From NCBI GenBank assembly GCA_009176605.1, contig SEYY01022566.1:2501-66500 (forward strand): a stretch of DNA of 64,000 bases, read 5' to 3'. Positions 1 to 62,822 of the stretch are shown here, piece by piece. A program made the translations under genes and the position numbers. The notes below the pieces were generated by a model, which ran no database searches, was not told the origin of the DNA, and saw only the letters and a program-made list of their open reading frames with translations. The stretch comes from Armadillidium nasatum (Eukaryota; Arthropoda; Malacostraca; Isopoda; Armadillidiidae). Every line of letters begins with the position of its first letter. Within the stretch, counting starts at the first letter, position 1.

Positions 1-1690
1 GAGGTTTCGTGCTATTTTTCCTTCCTTTTGTCCTCAGTTGCGCTGATGAGAGGAAAGAGTTATTTTCCTGAAACATTCGTAGCTCTTTTATTCTTGTTAC
101 TTGCTAATTTCTTTTTATTTGTTGTTCCCTTCGTTTTAACTTTATATTTATTTTTTATTGTTTTATACTTAGTGGTTTTTAAAAAGAGAAATATTTTATC
201 GGAGAACGAGTGTGTTAGTTAATTTTATTTTATAAAGTTGCAGAAAACTACTTAAAATTTCTAGAGGTAAAAAAAAATATCGTTGGTTCGATACTGAGGA
301 AAAATATCGATATATCGGCTTGGAAAATATCATCGATAGTTTTTCGATACTATCGTAAAAATATCTATATCGATATATATTGAAACTTTTTCGATACTAT
401 CGTAAAAATATCTATATCGATATATATTGAAACTTTTTCGGCATCCCTATGTAAAATCAAAGTATAAAGGTAAGATTTACCTGTAAGAACGATGACGAAG
501 ATGTATTTATAAAGTGAATGAGTAGTGCATGAATTAATTGGAACGATTCGGAACACGGTACATGTTCGGAATGTGTAGTTCCTTTGATCAGCTGCTCAAA
601 ATTGTTAAGAATACTGAATGATTCTGCCGTATGTTCCGCTGCATAAGTGTGATTGTTGTAGCAGAATCTTGAAACTGGAACAACTTATAGATCAGTTTTT
701 ACCAATGATTTTCATGAACTTGTGCCATATAGCCTACCCTGTTTTGATAGGTTGAAGAAATTAATAGAGAAGAATGATCTTCAGTGAATGATTTGGCATA
801 GACTTCTGTTTCAAGTTAATGTTCCTCCAAATTTTGAGTTTGATAATTCTTTTGAACATTGCCCCAAGAATATATGGCTCTTCGTAAAGTTTAGGTTAAA
901 AAATATATATAATGATAATTTAATTTATACCTAAACACAGTGAGTCAAGAGTTAAGTTGGGACCCAAAGTTAATTAATGAATAAATTTTCTCACCTTTTG
1001 ATATTTTTACTTTCCTGAAATCATTTGTGATTCAGGGACTGGTCCCCTTACTCCCATGAAGATTACTGGTTTCAGTCTTCTAATAATTTATAGAGAGATA
1101 AATAATAGAAAAGTAAGTTTTCACTTTTTAATTTAACTCTTCATAGCCATGATTTAAATTCTCTTTGCCTAAAATAGCTTGATTAGTTATTATTTTGTTC
1201 TTTTCTTCTTTTGTAGTCATTAGGTCATAAATCAACCTAACTTACCTCACTGTGATATAATGTATTTAACATTAGTTTTTCTTTTCTAAACTGTTCTTCC
1301 TCCAAAGTTAGGGTAGTGAGGTAACATGGCAATATTAAAAGAATAAAAAGGAATTTTAAATTTAATAATCAATATGAAATGTGCCAATGAAATTAAATTA
1401 AATATTTTGATTGCTTAATCTTAAAGGTTGCCCTTTAAATTATCCTCATTTTCTGAAATGTCAAAAAATGTAGCATTTATTTTATTAAGATCTCTAACAA
1501 AAGAAGCGACCTTAATTACCATCCTCATTTTTCATTGAAAAATGTAGCATTTATTCCTTAATACTAAACTAAACCTAAAATATCCTCACTTTCAAATATA
1601 AAAGTGTTGCATTTTAAATGTCAAATACTTATAAATACCAAATATTTAAATCCTTAAAATAAAATGATCATTGATAGATCTTTCACCTGA
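1..1690. other. Repeat-rich non-coding flank
   Basis: No gene is recognised here. A CGATA-rich repeat lies at 281-446. The stretch 560-1,010 has faint coding-like texture but no family I know. 1,020-1,700 is AT-rich and abuts the 3' side of the BEL/Pao fossil; a terminal repeat could be present but I cannot delimit one. Confidence 0.5.
281..446. repeat. CGATA-rich degenerate repeat with a 47-bp tandem duplication
   Basis: Dense in TATCGATA-type words. A 47-bp unit beginning TTTTCGATACTATCG occurs twice in a row at about 341-387 and 388-434. The block ends in GGCATCCCTAT. A related block lies at 62,825-62,940 and ends in AGCATCCATAATATG. Confidence 0.7.
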
Positions 1691-1709
1691 AAAGAAATAA
1701 TACATATAT

Positions 1710-3850
1710 TTAAATTTCACCTTTCTTGATTTTACCTTTAAGAAACAGATCAGCTTTGGTTGCTGCTTTCCTTTTTGGTCTGTTTGTAGTTTTAAGAACT
1801 GGAGATTCAAGAGGGTTTACATTAGACTCTTCTTTATTAGAATTGTCAGAATTATTGTAATTAGTTTCCAGTGGATATAGTAGAGTTATGTCTCTTGTTG
1901 TTTCACCTGAGGAAGTCTTCAGTCGAGCAACTCTTGTGACTCCATCTTCTCCAGTTAGTAATTCAGTTACTCTACCTAATGACCATGTAAGTCTGGGAGT
2001 TGTATCATGGATAAGTACAATGTCACCAATTCTGATGTTATCCTCCCAATATTTATTGTTATAACAATCTTTATTACGTTCCCTCAGAGAAGCTAAGTAT
2101 TCTGCTTCCCACCTAGAGACAAACTGGTTTTTAATTTTTAATTTTTTATTTAATTCATTATTTAAACTCATGTGGTCCACTGAATAATCTACATCATTAT
2201 AATTGGTATTTTCAGGTAATAAATTAGTTGAATAACCCTTCAACAAATGATTAGGTGTCAAAGGTTCAAAGTCATCAATATCATTGTCCAACATAGGTCA
2301 ATGGTCGGTTATTGACAACATTCTCAATTTCTGTTATCAATGTTAATAGTTCAAATAAGTTTAATTGGTTCAACCCGACACTCTTCTTTATGCAGTTTTT
2401 CACACTTTGTATACTGCGTTCCCATATTGAACCATACCAGGGTGATTTTACTGGTATATACTTCCATTTAATATTATTTTGCTGAAAATAGTTAATAATT
2501 TCATTAGAATCAAACAAGTTTTGAATTACCTTTTCACCACCTCTTAAAATATGAGGCATTGTCTGTCCAAATTACTCTAGGAATGTTATGTTTAGCACAA
2601 AACCTTCTAAGTGCAGCAACAAAAGCACCTGTGGTTAAATCTTCCACAATATCTAGACTTATAGCCCTTGTTGCAGAACAAGTAAATAAAACAATATAAA
2701 TTTTAAATGTAACATCATTGAGAGAAACAGTAATAGCCCCTGTGTAATCTATACCTGTGGATTCAAAAGGATAGGAGAAATTAACTCTTTCAGTAGAAAG
2801 TTGAGGATGACTAGGTGTTTTGTAAGATTGTGAATGAATTCTTTTACATGTTGTGCATGTATTAAGAACAGACTTCACAGTTACCCGTCCTTTAGGGATC
2901 CAGAAAGTTTTTCTGAGTTCTGTGAGTGTCTGTGAAACACCAATGTGGTATATTCTAGTGTGTGTGTCCCTAATGATGAGATCTGTTAGGTGATTATTTC
3001 TAGGGAGAAGGATTGGATGTTTAGCATTATATGTTAATTTAGATTTATTTACTCTACCTTTACATCTTAACAAGCCTTCAGAATCTAGGAATAAATTCAA
3101 ATCTGATATTAAAGAAAGACCAGACTCAGGTTTATACTTAGAATTAGAATGAATAAATGAGTATTCCTGAGAAAATTCCTTTTTCCTAATATATAATAAC
3201 CAATAATGATGGGCATCAAATTTAATTAATTTTTTTTCTACATTTATTAATGAATTTTAAACAATAGTTGGTGATTCTAATAATTTTGTTAAAAATAGAG
3301 AATTTATTTATACTTATTATGATTCTAGATTCATTACATACTTTATCGATTACAATAGTGTTTAAAGTAGTCTCTACATTACCAATTTTAACAGAAACAT
3401 CAGCAATATTAGATTTAAATTTATCTGAATGTTTTCTGTCAAATGATATGTTAATAGTTTGTGACTTAGTTTCTTAAGGAATATTCAATTTATGAAGGAG
3501 AAATTTCGGAATAAATGTTTGTTGAGAACAAGTATCAATGTTGACTCTTGCATTAACTAAGTTATTTTGATTATTTTTAATTTGTAGAGTCATAGTTGGT
3601 AGCAAAATAGGGTTTGTAGTGACAGTACCATTTAAACTAACATGACCATTTGTTACAGTAGAGTTAAGGGTTTTAGATTTTTCTTATTTTTATTTTCAAA
3701 TTCACCAGGACACATTGATACCACGTGATCATCATTATATACTCTACACTTATATTTAAGCTTAGTTTTACACTCTTTCTTATGGTGGTTTTCACCAATA
3801 CATTTTTGACAAATTTTTAATTGATAACAATGTTTAACTCTAGACTCATA
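1710..3850 (-). mobile_element. BEL/Pao LTR retrotransposon fossil (protease, integrase, DUF5641 parts)
   Basis: Read on the minus strand the recognisable order is a zinc-knuckle-like Cys/His cluster near 3,700-3,830, an aspartic-protease-like (DUF1758) stretch near 3,270-3,650, an integrase zinc-binding segment and catalytic-core segment (2,400-3,100), and the DUF5641 tail typical of BEL/Pao polyproteins (1,850-2,290). It is clearly broken and incomplete, with more than a handful of breaks, and is probably an old copy. No terminal repeats could be delimited. SINE sequence abuts its upstream end near 3,853. Confidence 0.85.
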
Positions 3851-3852
3851 AT

Positions 3853-4060
3853 TAGAATATTGCTGGGTGCTCTTGGATTACAGGAGCAACTAACCAAAGT
3901 CAATCAATGCCAACATAGGCACAACAACTGTTGCGATGAAATTAGCATTATAAGAGAGAGAAATTTTCCACACACCAGGCACAACAACTGTTGCGATGAA
4001 ATTAGCATTATAAGAGAGAGAAATTTTCCACACACCAGGACTTGAACCACTGACTTTGTT
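3853..4060 (-). mobile_element. tRNA-related SINE, minus-strand copy
   Basis: On the minus strand the pol III B-box GGTTCAAGTCC (4,038-4,048) is followed by the same body and tail as the plus copy at 4,250-4,482, including the CAACAGTTGTTGTGCC and GACTTTGGTTAGTTG words. No A-box is seen, so the head looks truncated. The body carries a perfect 60-bp tandem duplication at about 3,919-4,038. It faces the plus copy in inverted orientation. Confidence 0.7.
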
Positions 4061-4170
4061 GTGACATGTTAGTATTGCTTGACTTTGGTTGGTTACTCCT
4101 ATAACCCAGGAGCACCCAGAAGAATGCCATAGTAGCCCCAGTAGGAGTTCCAAGCACCCTCCTATGGATT
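4061..4170 (+). mobile_element. SINE tail fragment
   Basis: Repeats the 3' half of the SINE (GACTTTGGTTGGTTACTCC, then AGTAGCCCCAGTAGGAG). It ends near CACCCTCCTATGG without a TA array. No pol III boxes are included, so this is a 5'-truncated copy. Confidence 0.6.
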
Positions 4171-4249
4171 ATAATAGGAACTGTGTTGCTACAGCGATTC
4201 GAAGCAGAAGAGCTTGGAAAACCATTCTACTATACCTCCTTTTTTGGGA

Positions 4250-4583
<334 letters not shown>

Positions 4584-4709
4584 TACACTAATGGGACCAT
4601 CTAGATATGTATTGAAGAGAAAGGTGATGGAGCATTATTTTTGTTAGATATCTATCATTCACACTTGCCCAAGCTAACATTTAACAAAGTTATTCTAATA
4701 AAATATACT

Positions 4710-4920
<211 letters not shown>

Positions 4921-5109
4921 AAAACTTTTAAATTTTCAAAATATACAAGATGTTCTATGTTTGTAAATTGTATTCTAATTTTTTTTTTTTTTTTTTGTGA
5001 ACTCAATATAATTGTACTGAAATTTCTTTGACCATTCATGAATGTTGAATAATGTTGATATGCAGTTTAAAATTTATTAAATTATTTACATAACTATAAA
5101 TATGAAATC

Positions 5110-6015
<906 letters not shown>

Positions 6016-6030
6016 CTATATATATACTCG

Positions 6031-8054
<2,024 letters not shown>

Positions 8055-8059
8055 TATGA

Positions 8060-8208
8060 TAAAGAATTTTTTGAAGGTAATGAAAATGATGAAGTTAAAA
8101 AAGTATATTTTAAAAATTTCTATTTTAATAAATTTAATTAACTATTATAATAAGGATGAATTAAATTGTCTTTATTATTTATACATGTAATTTTAATATA
8201 AAGTACGG
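8060..8208 (+). repeat. Dispersed AT-rich repeat (copy at 8.1 kb)
   Basis: Begins near GATGAAGTTAAAAAAGTATA and continues TTTAAAAATTT...TTTTAATAAATTTAA. Closely similar runs lie at 10,038-10,100 and 54,975-55,130. The 54,975 copy shares the rest too, through TACATGTAATTTTAATATA, and like this one leads into a TIR element end. Confidence 0.6.
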
Positions 8209-8505
8209 TGTGTCCCACTCGCTCTCATCCCAAAATATGTTCTTATTATAGATATCAAAGTTTTGGTTGTATGAACATTTTCAATGAGTTTGTAAATCAT
8301 TTACTTAACTAGGAATTCGTAAGTACTGGCTATTTTCAGTAGGATAGTCACTTGCCATACATTCAACATCAGCATGTACAAAATTGAGTCCTTCTTTGAA
8401 GATCAGGCCATTTCCAAGGGACTTTGGCAATCAAGGTCATCTGACCTTACCTTGGCAGTGTTACAGGGAGGAATTCTATGGAAGTTAATAACACAAAAGA
8501 GGGAA
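8208..8505 (+). mobile_element. One end of a TIR DNA transposon (partner of 55,131-55,691)
   Basis: GTGTCCCACTCGCTCTCATCCC and the following TATAGATATCAAAGT match the about 60-bp terminal inverted repeat of the element at 55,131-55,691. Further shared words follow (TGGCTATTTTCAGTAGGAT, CAAAATTGAGTCCTT). I see no second terminal repeat, so this is a partial copy. Confidence 0.6.
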
Positions 8506-8870
8506 TCTAAAGGAGCCACTTAACTACTTATACTACCTTTAACCATTCCATTACAAGTTAAAATATTTCAAGATTTAAGTTTTCAATTTATAATTTAGTT
8601 TTAGAATTTTCTTTTATATGTGTTTTTAATTAATTTATATTTTTATTGACAGTGTAGTTCGACATATTTAAGATAAGTATGATTTTTAACCTAAGTAAAA
8701 TTTTACTGTTTTAAATTTAATATATATTTTCTCTGTTCTAATAATTAAATTTCATTAACATAAATTTACCTCATAATCTGTTTTAATAATTACAGGTTTA
8801 ATATTTTTATTATTGATTTTAATAGTTTTAATGATATTAATATTAATTATTTTAGTTTACTATATTGTGT
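8506..8870. other. AT-rich spacer
   Basis: Nothing recognisable. Confidence 0.5.
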
Positions 8871-8978
8871 GCTTGCGTGGGTGCGTGCGAGAGTGCGTGT
8901 TTAAGTGTATGGTTACGTGCGTGCTTGCGTGATTGTGTGTGTATTGTGTGTGCATGTGTACTTTTTTTTTTTTTTTTT
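8871..8978. repeat. GTGC/GTGT-rich tract followed by poly-T
   Basis: Degenerate TGCGTG/TGTG tract ending in a poly-T run at about 8,961-8,978, directly before LINE sequence. Confidence 0.85.
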
Positions 8979-8979
8979 G

Positions 8980-9195
8980 AATGCCTAATTTGAGTGATCG
9001 TGGGGTTGGGCGTAGACGGGGGCTTTCCATTTCCTTTGCTAACGTTCGTGGCCTTCGATCTAATTCGCGTCTGTTGAACACTACCTCACTACCTCTCTTC
9101 CTAACCTTTTGCTTCTGTCTGAGACCCAGTTGGACAGGGATTCTTTCTCTAGCAATCTTAATGTCTCTAACTACAACTTTTTTCACTTTCATTTT
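8980..9195 (+). mobile_element. Jockey-like LINE, 5' part of ORF2 endonuclease only
   Basis: A Met at 8,981 opens a frame reading GRRRGLSISFANVRGLRSN. This is the start of the apurinic-type endonuclease domain of jockey-like non-LTR elements. The frame then shifts once: LLLSETQLDRDSF continues in another frame to about 9,190. Nothing further of the element follows. Retaining only the 5' end is unusual, since LINEs normally lose that end, so a later deletion or rearrangement is likely. Confidence 0.75.
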
Positions 9196-9576
9196 AAAAC
9201 TTTTATTTTTCCAAATCAGTGGTTGGCAAAATTTATTAGAGTAATTGATGTAAACTATTCTTTCCCTCACATTTATTTTTCATTCTTTGTAAATATTTTA
9301 AAATACACATTTTTAAAATTATATTTTTAAAGTTTCCAAAACTTAAATACACTTATGCATATAATTTATTTTAAGATATTATAAAATTCCAAAATTATTA
9401 CTTCTATTTGGTATGAATAAAATACAGAAGAGAGCTTCTTGAGTTTAAGGAAAACTATCCTTACATATTTTTTAAGTTCCTTCATAGAGAAGAAAGTATT
9501 AGTATTTCACACCTATATCAAGGTTCACAGAAATGTTCAATGTAAGTCTAGTGTCTTAGTTTTCCCTTTAATATTT

Positions 9577-9577
9577 A

Positions 9578-9622
<45 letters not shown>

Positions 9623-9655
9623 TTGAATTATTATTATTATTTTTGAATTATTATT
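9577..9655. repeat. (ATT)n microsatellite
   Basis: ATT trinucleotide run of about 45 bp with a second short run after an interruption. Confidence 0.9.
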
Positions 9656-9757
9656 ATATGGTAACTATCTCTAATTTTTTAGGTTATGATACAAAAATTC
9701 ATTTGGATAAATAAATTATTAATTAAATTTACTAAAAATTTGCTTATATAAAATAAC

Positions 9758-45871
<36,114 letters not shown>

Positions 45872-45891
45872 ACACATGATTATATTGACTA

Positions 45892-45897
45892 AATAAA
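45892..45897 (+). terminator. PIX poly(A) signal
   Basis: AATAAA 21 nt after the PIX stop codon. Confidence 0.7.
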
Positions 45898-46114
45898 GTT
45901 TATAAAAGGAAGGAAATATTCGATTTCCAGAAAACGCAAACCGAAATGAGTGGAGTGTATATTTCAAGGATGTATTTTTATGATTTGAAGTTTTCATTTA
46001 AAAACTATATTATTTGGTTCAAGAATATGAAATTTTGAGGATGGTTATACAATATAGTATTCCTCATACCTTAAAATTCGATGTGATGCAAACTCTTCTG
46101 ATTTTCTTTATGCT

Positions 46115-46165
46115 CCACAAAGATTAAACCAGTAGTAAACCTATAACATCCTTTAATCTTTGTGG
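46115..46165. repeat. Perfect 14-bp inverted repeat between convergent 3' ends
   Basis: CCACAAAGATTAAA and TTTAATCTTTGTGG separated by 23 nt; can form a hairpin in transcripts of either strand. Confidence 0.8.
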
Positions 46166-46380
46166 AAATTTCGCAATGAACGTCTCGAAACTAAAAAATT
46201 TTTTGCTCCTTGTACTTTTCTAAATAGAACATTTTAAGAATTTCAACCTTTATGAGGAATTCTCTAAAGATATATTTTACGAACAAAATTGTTAATCAGT
46301 ATATAAAATTGAAAATTAAATACTGGATAAGTAAAAAGTAAAAAAAGAAAAAAAAATTTAAGAATGAAAATTTAAAACTT

Positions 46381-46386
46381 TTTATT
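46381..46386 (-). terminator. ClpP poly(A) signal
   Basis: AATAAA on the minus strand, 21 nt after the ClpP stop, giving a very short 3' UTR. Confidence 0.6.
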
Positions 46387-46407
46387 ACAAACTATTTTCA
46401 AAAACTA

Positions 46408-56415
<10,008 letters not shown>

Positions 56416-56453
56416 TTGTAAATTTTATTTAATTTAATTAATTGCCAGCCTGG

Positions 56454-56520
<67 letters not shown>

Positions 56521-57450
56521 AAAAAACTAAAAAAAAAAAAAAAAAAAAGACAAATGGACAGATTTTGTCTTCTACTATTAATGATAAAAGTTTAAAATAG
56601 CAATAGCAACCTCAAAGAGAAAAAGAATAAGAAAATTAGTATTTTCAAAACTGTGATAAAGAAAGAAAGAAAGCAATTGGGTGCAGAAGGATGAAATCAT
56701 GGTTCTAATGGGGTCATAGTGTAAAAAAATAGTATTAAAAGGTGAGCATGGGAGATTAGGGACTAGAATAAAGGTGGAGGCAAAAAATAGAAAAAAATGG
56801 AACTCTCCCCTCATAACCCAGTGACAGTACTTGAAGTCAACCTCAGAGCTAGCCAAAATTATTTTCATCTGTCACAATGTTCATTAGCTATTAACATCTG
56901 CATGGGTGGAATAAAAAAAATGGGTAGAATAAAAAAAAAATTCATATTACAAACATGCTTTGATAATTGCCTAGTTCAAGGTAAGAAATGAATCTTTTAA
57001 ACTATAATATCAATGAGTATAAATTAAACATAAATCAATTAAGGGTATCCTAATGAAGACCAACAGGGAAAAAAACCAAAAATATCTTAAAAAAATATAA
57101 ATGCTAGGCATATAAGTGGATATTAATGGGGGGCTCTGCTCCGTATACCACCCAAACTGTGAGTAAATATAAAAATTACTGTGAAAATTGCCAATTGTCT
57201 ACACTGCTTTTTTTTTTTTTTTTGTAAAAGTAGTGACACAGAGTTTCTCTTATCCTAGATATTTTTATCAGAGGCACTATTTACTTTTAATATGTTTACA
57301 TATGCCATTGTTACAGACACTGACAGACTGGGGCATTGGTATGTGCTTACCTACATTAAATTAGTGCAGTACATTAACTAACACAAAAGAATAAGGATTA
57401 CCTATAGTAGAATTATAAATAAAGTCATAAAATTGTATAGATTTTTAAAT
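56416..57450. other. Upstream flank of ClpP
   Basis: Poly-A runs at 56,453-56,515 and 56,530-56,548 and a T15 run near 57,207. No promoter motif can be argued. No gene seen. Confidence 0.5.
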
Positions 57451-57452
57451 AA

Positions 57453-58260
57453 TCAAAAATATAAGATTCTGGAAATATCAGACGAAAGTAATGTAAGTTT
57501 TCCAAAGTGAAAGATAAAGAAAGGCCTATCATATATGCCTTTCAGAAATAATCTTTGGGTATTCAACACAGGACAGTCAATAAATACATGCTTAATAGTA
57601 AGTCTCGTTTGACAGTGTATGCATATTTTACAAGGAGTATTTTCAAAAAAAAAAATGGAATGACAGTAAAAAGAGTACAATCTAGCTGAAGTCTTGCCAA
57701 GGGATAATAGCCTTAATTTCTTCTTTTATGATTATAAGTACTGAACCAATCCTGAATAAGCATAGTTTTATATTTGGTAAATGGACCTTAAATTGAATCT
57801 ACTCTCTGCCAAAATGGCAGCACAAATCTTCCTTATCAACAAGTTGAATTCTGTAGTGGAATACTTTACACATACAGGCACTCCCAAAATGTAAGCTCTT
57901 TATATGTCAAACCTATCATGAATGTCAATTCGAACAATGTTCAAGGAATACAAATTAATTCTATCATGCAATTCTATCAATTAACATTGGCATATATTTT
58001 ATAAATTAAAAAGTGATAGTGATGAAAAATTTCGTTCCTCATAGCTCTCACTTGCTGAAAGGGAATCTGTAAATATAGCTACTTTGGTATGCGATTTAGG
58101 TTTTAAAATACAGTAAACTTCTGTATATTGCATATAGCTCAGCTTGTAAATACTGAACTGTAGTAGGGCAGTTTAAATTGTGATAAGTATTAATTATAAA
58201 AAAAAAAGCTCAACCAGGTATTATTTTCATTCTTTGAACTATCTGTCAAGCAGAGATTGA
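57453..58260 (-). mobile_element. LINE C-terminal fragment (RNase H / zinc knuckle region)
   Basis: Minus strand: PCKICIHCQTRLTIKHVFID followed by CP is the Cys-His motif found at the C-terminus of I/jockey-group ORF2 after RNase H. Upstream, scattered frames at 57,760-58,000 fit a decayed RNase H part. A similar motif lies at 61,120-61,230. Confidence 0.6.
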
Positions 58261-58559
58261 AATTTATACCTTTCAAATGATGCAGTTCTCAAAAAAAAAA
58301 ATATAAAATAGGAACATAGGAAAATAGAGACATTTAGAAGCCACAAGGGCCTATTGAGACTGTCCCAGTCCAAATAAATAATAACAATACTAATACATGC
58401 ACAAAAGACTAGGTCTATCCCATCCCCAGTTATCAGTTCATTCATGCAAAGATAAAAGTAAAACTAAGCCCAATTATGCATGCAATATTCAATGAACCAT
58501 CACCCACTACAAAAAAACTGCCATTAGGCTTAGTCATAGGTTGATCTGTTGATCTAAAA

Positions 58560-59400
58560 ATTCATATATACCCACCAATTTGGCTTAGTCAAGTTATATT
58601 ATATAATACCTAAACCATCCATATATCTATCTAGCCCCTTTTAAATTTGACAAGAGAATCACAGTCAACAATCTCTTGTGGCAAGTCATTCCAAAAATTA
58701 ATAACTCTATTACTGAAAGAGTATTTTCTTAGATCAAGATGGCATGGCTTCTTTTTAATTTTCTTATCATGTCCTCTAGTTACTCTTCCACGGTCCACTA
58801 TAAAGTATTTTTCAATCTCTGTATTACTGTCTGTGATGCAAATATTTTGTAAACTTGTATCATATCCCCTCTGAGAAATCTCCTTTCAACCGAGAACATT
58901 CCTAACTCCTTCAACCTCTCTTCATAGCTCTTATTTTCAAAGCCAGAAATCATCCTTGTTGCTCGACGTTGTACTCTCTCCAGCATATCTATGTCTTTTC
59001 TTAAATGAGGAGCCCAAACCTGTGCACAATACTCTAATGCTGGCCTAACATAGCTATTATATAGCTTGCTTATAACCTCTTTGCTCTTGTAAACTACATT
59101 GCGATTAATTATACCTAACATCTTATTAGCTCTATTCCTTGCTTCCAAACATTGATCACCCACCTTCAGATTACTGCTAATAATCACACCTAAATCTTTT
59201 TCTTGGTCCACAGTCTCAAGCCATCCCCATTCATTTCATAATTAAATCCTTCATTTGAGTAACCTACATGAAGAACTTTACATTTTTTACTATTAAAGTT
59301 CATTTGCCACCTCTCTGCCCAACCAAGAAGTCTATCTAGATCACCTTGAAGCTTTATGCATCCATCATTATTCCTTACTGCATTTATGCGAATAAATCAA
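58560..59400 (-). mobile_element. CR1-like LINE fragment, RT 3' half
   Basis: Minus strand: LDRLLGWAERWQMNFNSKKC, VLHVGYSNEGF, then a long open frame 59,211-58,798: DLGVIISSNLKV, NVVYKSKEVISKLYNSYVRP, LEYCAQVWAPHLRKDIDMLE, RRATRMISGF, SVERRFLRGDMIQVYK. These are the thumb and C-terminal motifs of CR1/Rex1-type elements. One frameshift separates the two parts. The youngest-looking LINE copy in the window. Confidence 0.85.
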
Positions 59401-59796
59401 TGGGATAGTAGCTACCATAAACAGGATAAAACTAACCATGCAGGGTAAAGCTAACCACCCTCAAAAATTAAATTACAATCAAATTTTTTTTTTTTTAAAG
59501 AAATTATTTATATTCTCTATTTGCATTTTTTTTGGTAGAATAGTCTTTATATTTCAATGTTTTGAATAAAAGTAGTTTAATAAATGACAACAATAAAAAA
59601 AATATTCCCCTTTTTGGGTAGTTTTTTTTTTTTTTTTACAAAATCTGAAAAAGTTTTCTAAGCTGTCCCCAAAAATATATTGAGTTACATTAGCAATCAA
59701 ACTTAAAAGAATTCAAAGAATATGAAAGGTAAGTGTTTTGCATATAAAATAATGTAAATTTTCCTTTATAGTTTAGAAAATATTAATGTTCTAAAA
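59400..59796. other. Spacer with GGGTAAAGCTAAC words
   Basis: GATAAAACTAACC and GGGTAAAGCTAACC at 59,425-59,457, recurring as GGGTAAAACTAAC at 59,799. Likely the margin of the palindromic array that follows. Confidence 0.5.
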
Positions 59797-60600
59797 TGGG
59801 GTAAAACTAACAATTTGAAAAGTCTGAATAACTTTTATATTTTTCCACTGATCTACATGAAATTTCAGAATGTATAGTTCGGGTGAGATACACATTTTTT
59901 ATTCAGAACAATTTTTTGTATATTCCAACAATTTTGATTCTGTACATTGGAAAATTTGTTTAACTTTTCCCATGCATAGCATCAAAATGTTGGATATACA
60001 AAAATATTTCTAAATAAAAAATGCATATTTTGCCCAACTTCTGAGAGTTGTTTTTTTATACCCAACCATTTTGTTGCTGTACATGGGAAAAATTTTGAAA
60101 TTTTTCCAAAAAATTTCCTGTGCACAGAACCAAAATGATTAAATATAAAAAAATTTTTTTTTACAGAGGTTATACAGTTGGGTGAGATACGTACTTTTTA
60201 TTTAGAAAGATCTTTGTATACTCAAGCATTTTGCTGCTGTGCATGTGAAAAAACAATAATTTGAAAATTTTTCCCATGCACAGCAACAAAAACAAAATGG
60301 TTTGAAATATTAAAAATTAATTTTTTTAATTTTTTCAGAGATTGTACAGTTGGGCAAGTTTTTAAAATTTTTATTTTGAAAAAGTTTTGTATACCCTATC
60401 ATTTTTGGTGCTGTGCATGCAAAATTTTAAAACATTTTCCCATGCACAGCATCAAAATTTTTGGGTATACAAAAAAAAAAAAATGTGTATTTCACCCATC
60501 TATACAACCTCTGAAAATTTCATAAATTTTGCATGGTAAAACAAAAGTTATGCCTGAAAATAATATTTACAAATAAATTTTGAAGTTTCATGATTATGGG
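59797..60600. repeat. Array of alternately inverted units (four consecutive palindromes)
   Basis: Units of about 80-95 bp alternate in orientation. Forward: CAGTTGGGTGAGATAC, then TTTGTATAC, TTTTG.TGCTGTGCATG. Reverse: CCATGCACAGCATCAAAAT, TGGGTATAC, TTTCACCCA. Palindrome centres fall near 59,953, 60,098, 60,252 and 60,430. The outermost flanks (TGAATAACTTTTATAT on the left, ATAACTTTTG reversed on the right) also pair. Confidence 0.8.
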
Positions 60601-61050
60601 TTGTTGTGGTAATTTGACTTTTTTTGGAGGGGGCAGCCAACATGAAAAGTGCAAGTATAACAAAATGAATATCGATGATTTAACTATTACAGGTCAATTA
60701 TCAAGTCATTTTGACAAAGGGAATATGCTGAAAAATTTGCATAAAATTTGTATAAATTCTGCTTCGATTTTTGTTGAATATTTGTCAAAAAAAAAAAAAT
60801 ATTTTTTTTTCCTTAAAATATGTTCTAGATAATCTACAACCTATTCTTATCCATTTACATTAATAAAAAAGCACTATTGAAGCATTTTAAATATTGTGCA
60901 ATGGTTAGTATTGCCCTGTTTCAATATTTTGATTCATTCAATTTTCAAATTTTTTTTAAAAATTAGTAATTTGTATATTTCCGTATACTTTTTCATTTAA
61001 AATATTCAGAAAGGTTAATATTTCTTAAAAAAAAGTTATAAATAGTTATA
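60601..61050. other. AT-rich spacer
   Basis: A short unrecognised plus frame at 60,590-60,832; nothing else. Confidence 0.45.
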
Positions 61051-61330
61051 TCATGTAATCCCAAGTTACTCATGTCAAATGACAAAGACAATTCTAAACA
61101 CTTCTGCTGTAATGCAGCTCTTTGTTGAGAGAATAGTGGGCATACCATAAATATATAAGTCATATCTAACCTGGCATTACAGTTTAAACAAGTTTTCCTA
61201 GGAAATAATACCCTGTAGATCTTATTACATCAGATGCACAAATGCCGGACCTCTTATTATGACACTAAAAAAAAAAATTTGTTTTTGAGAGCGGACCTCA
61301 CCAACGAATGTCATATGCCGTCCTTCCAGG
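61050..61330 (-). mobile_element. LINE C-terminal zinc-motif fragment
   Basis: Minus strand: LFPRKTCLNCNARLDMTYIF, MVCPLFSQQRAALQQK. Same class of motif as 57,453-57,680 but a different sequence. Confidence 0.6.

Positions 61331-62822
<1,492 letters not shown>

Larger units (their letters stand above)
45872..46407. other. Gap between convergent genes
   Basis: 536 bp between the stop codons of PIX and ClpP. It holds both poly(A) signals and a perfect 14-bp inverted repeat at 46,115-46,165. Confidence 0.85.

Noticed and set aside
56578-56991. Plus and minus frames upstream of ClpP
   Set aside because: They overlap each other, have no recognisable domains and are best seen as chance frames in AT-rich DNA.
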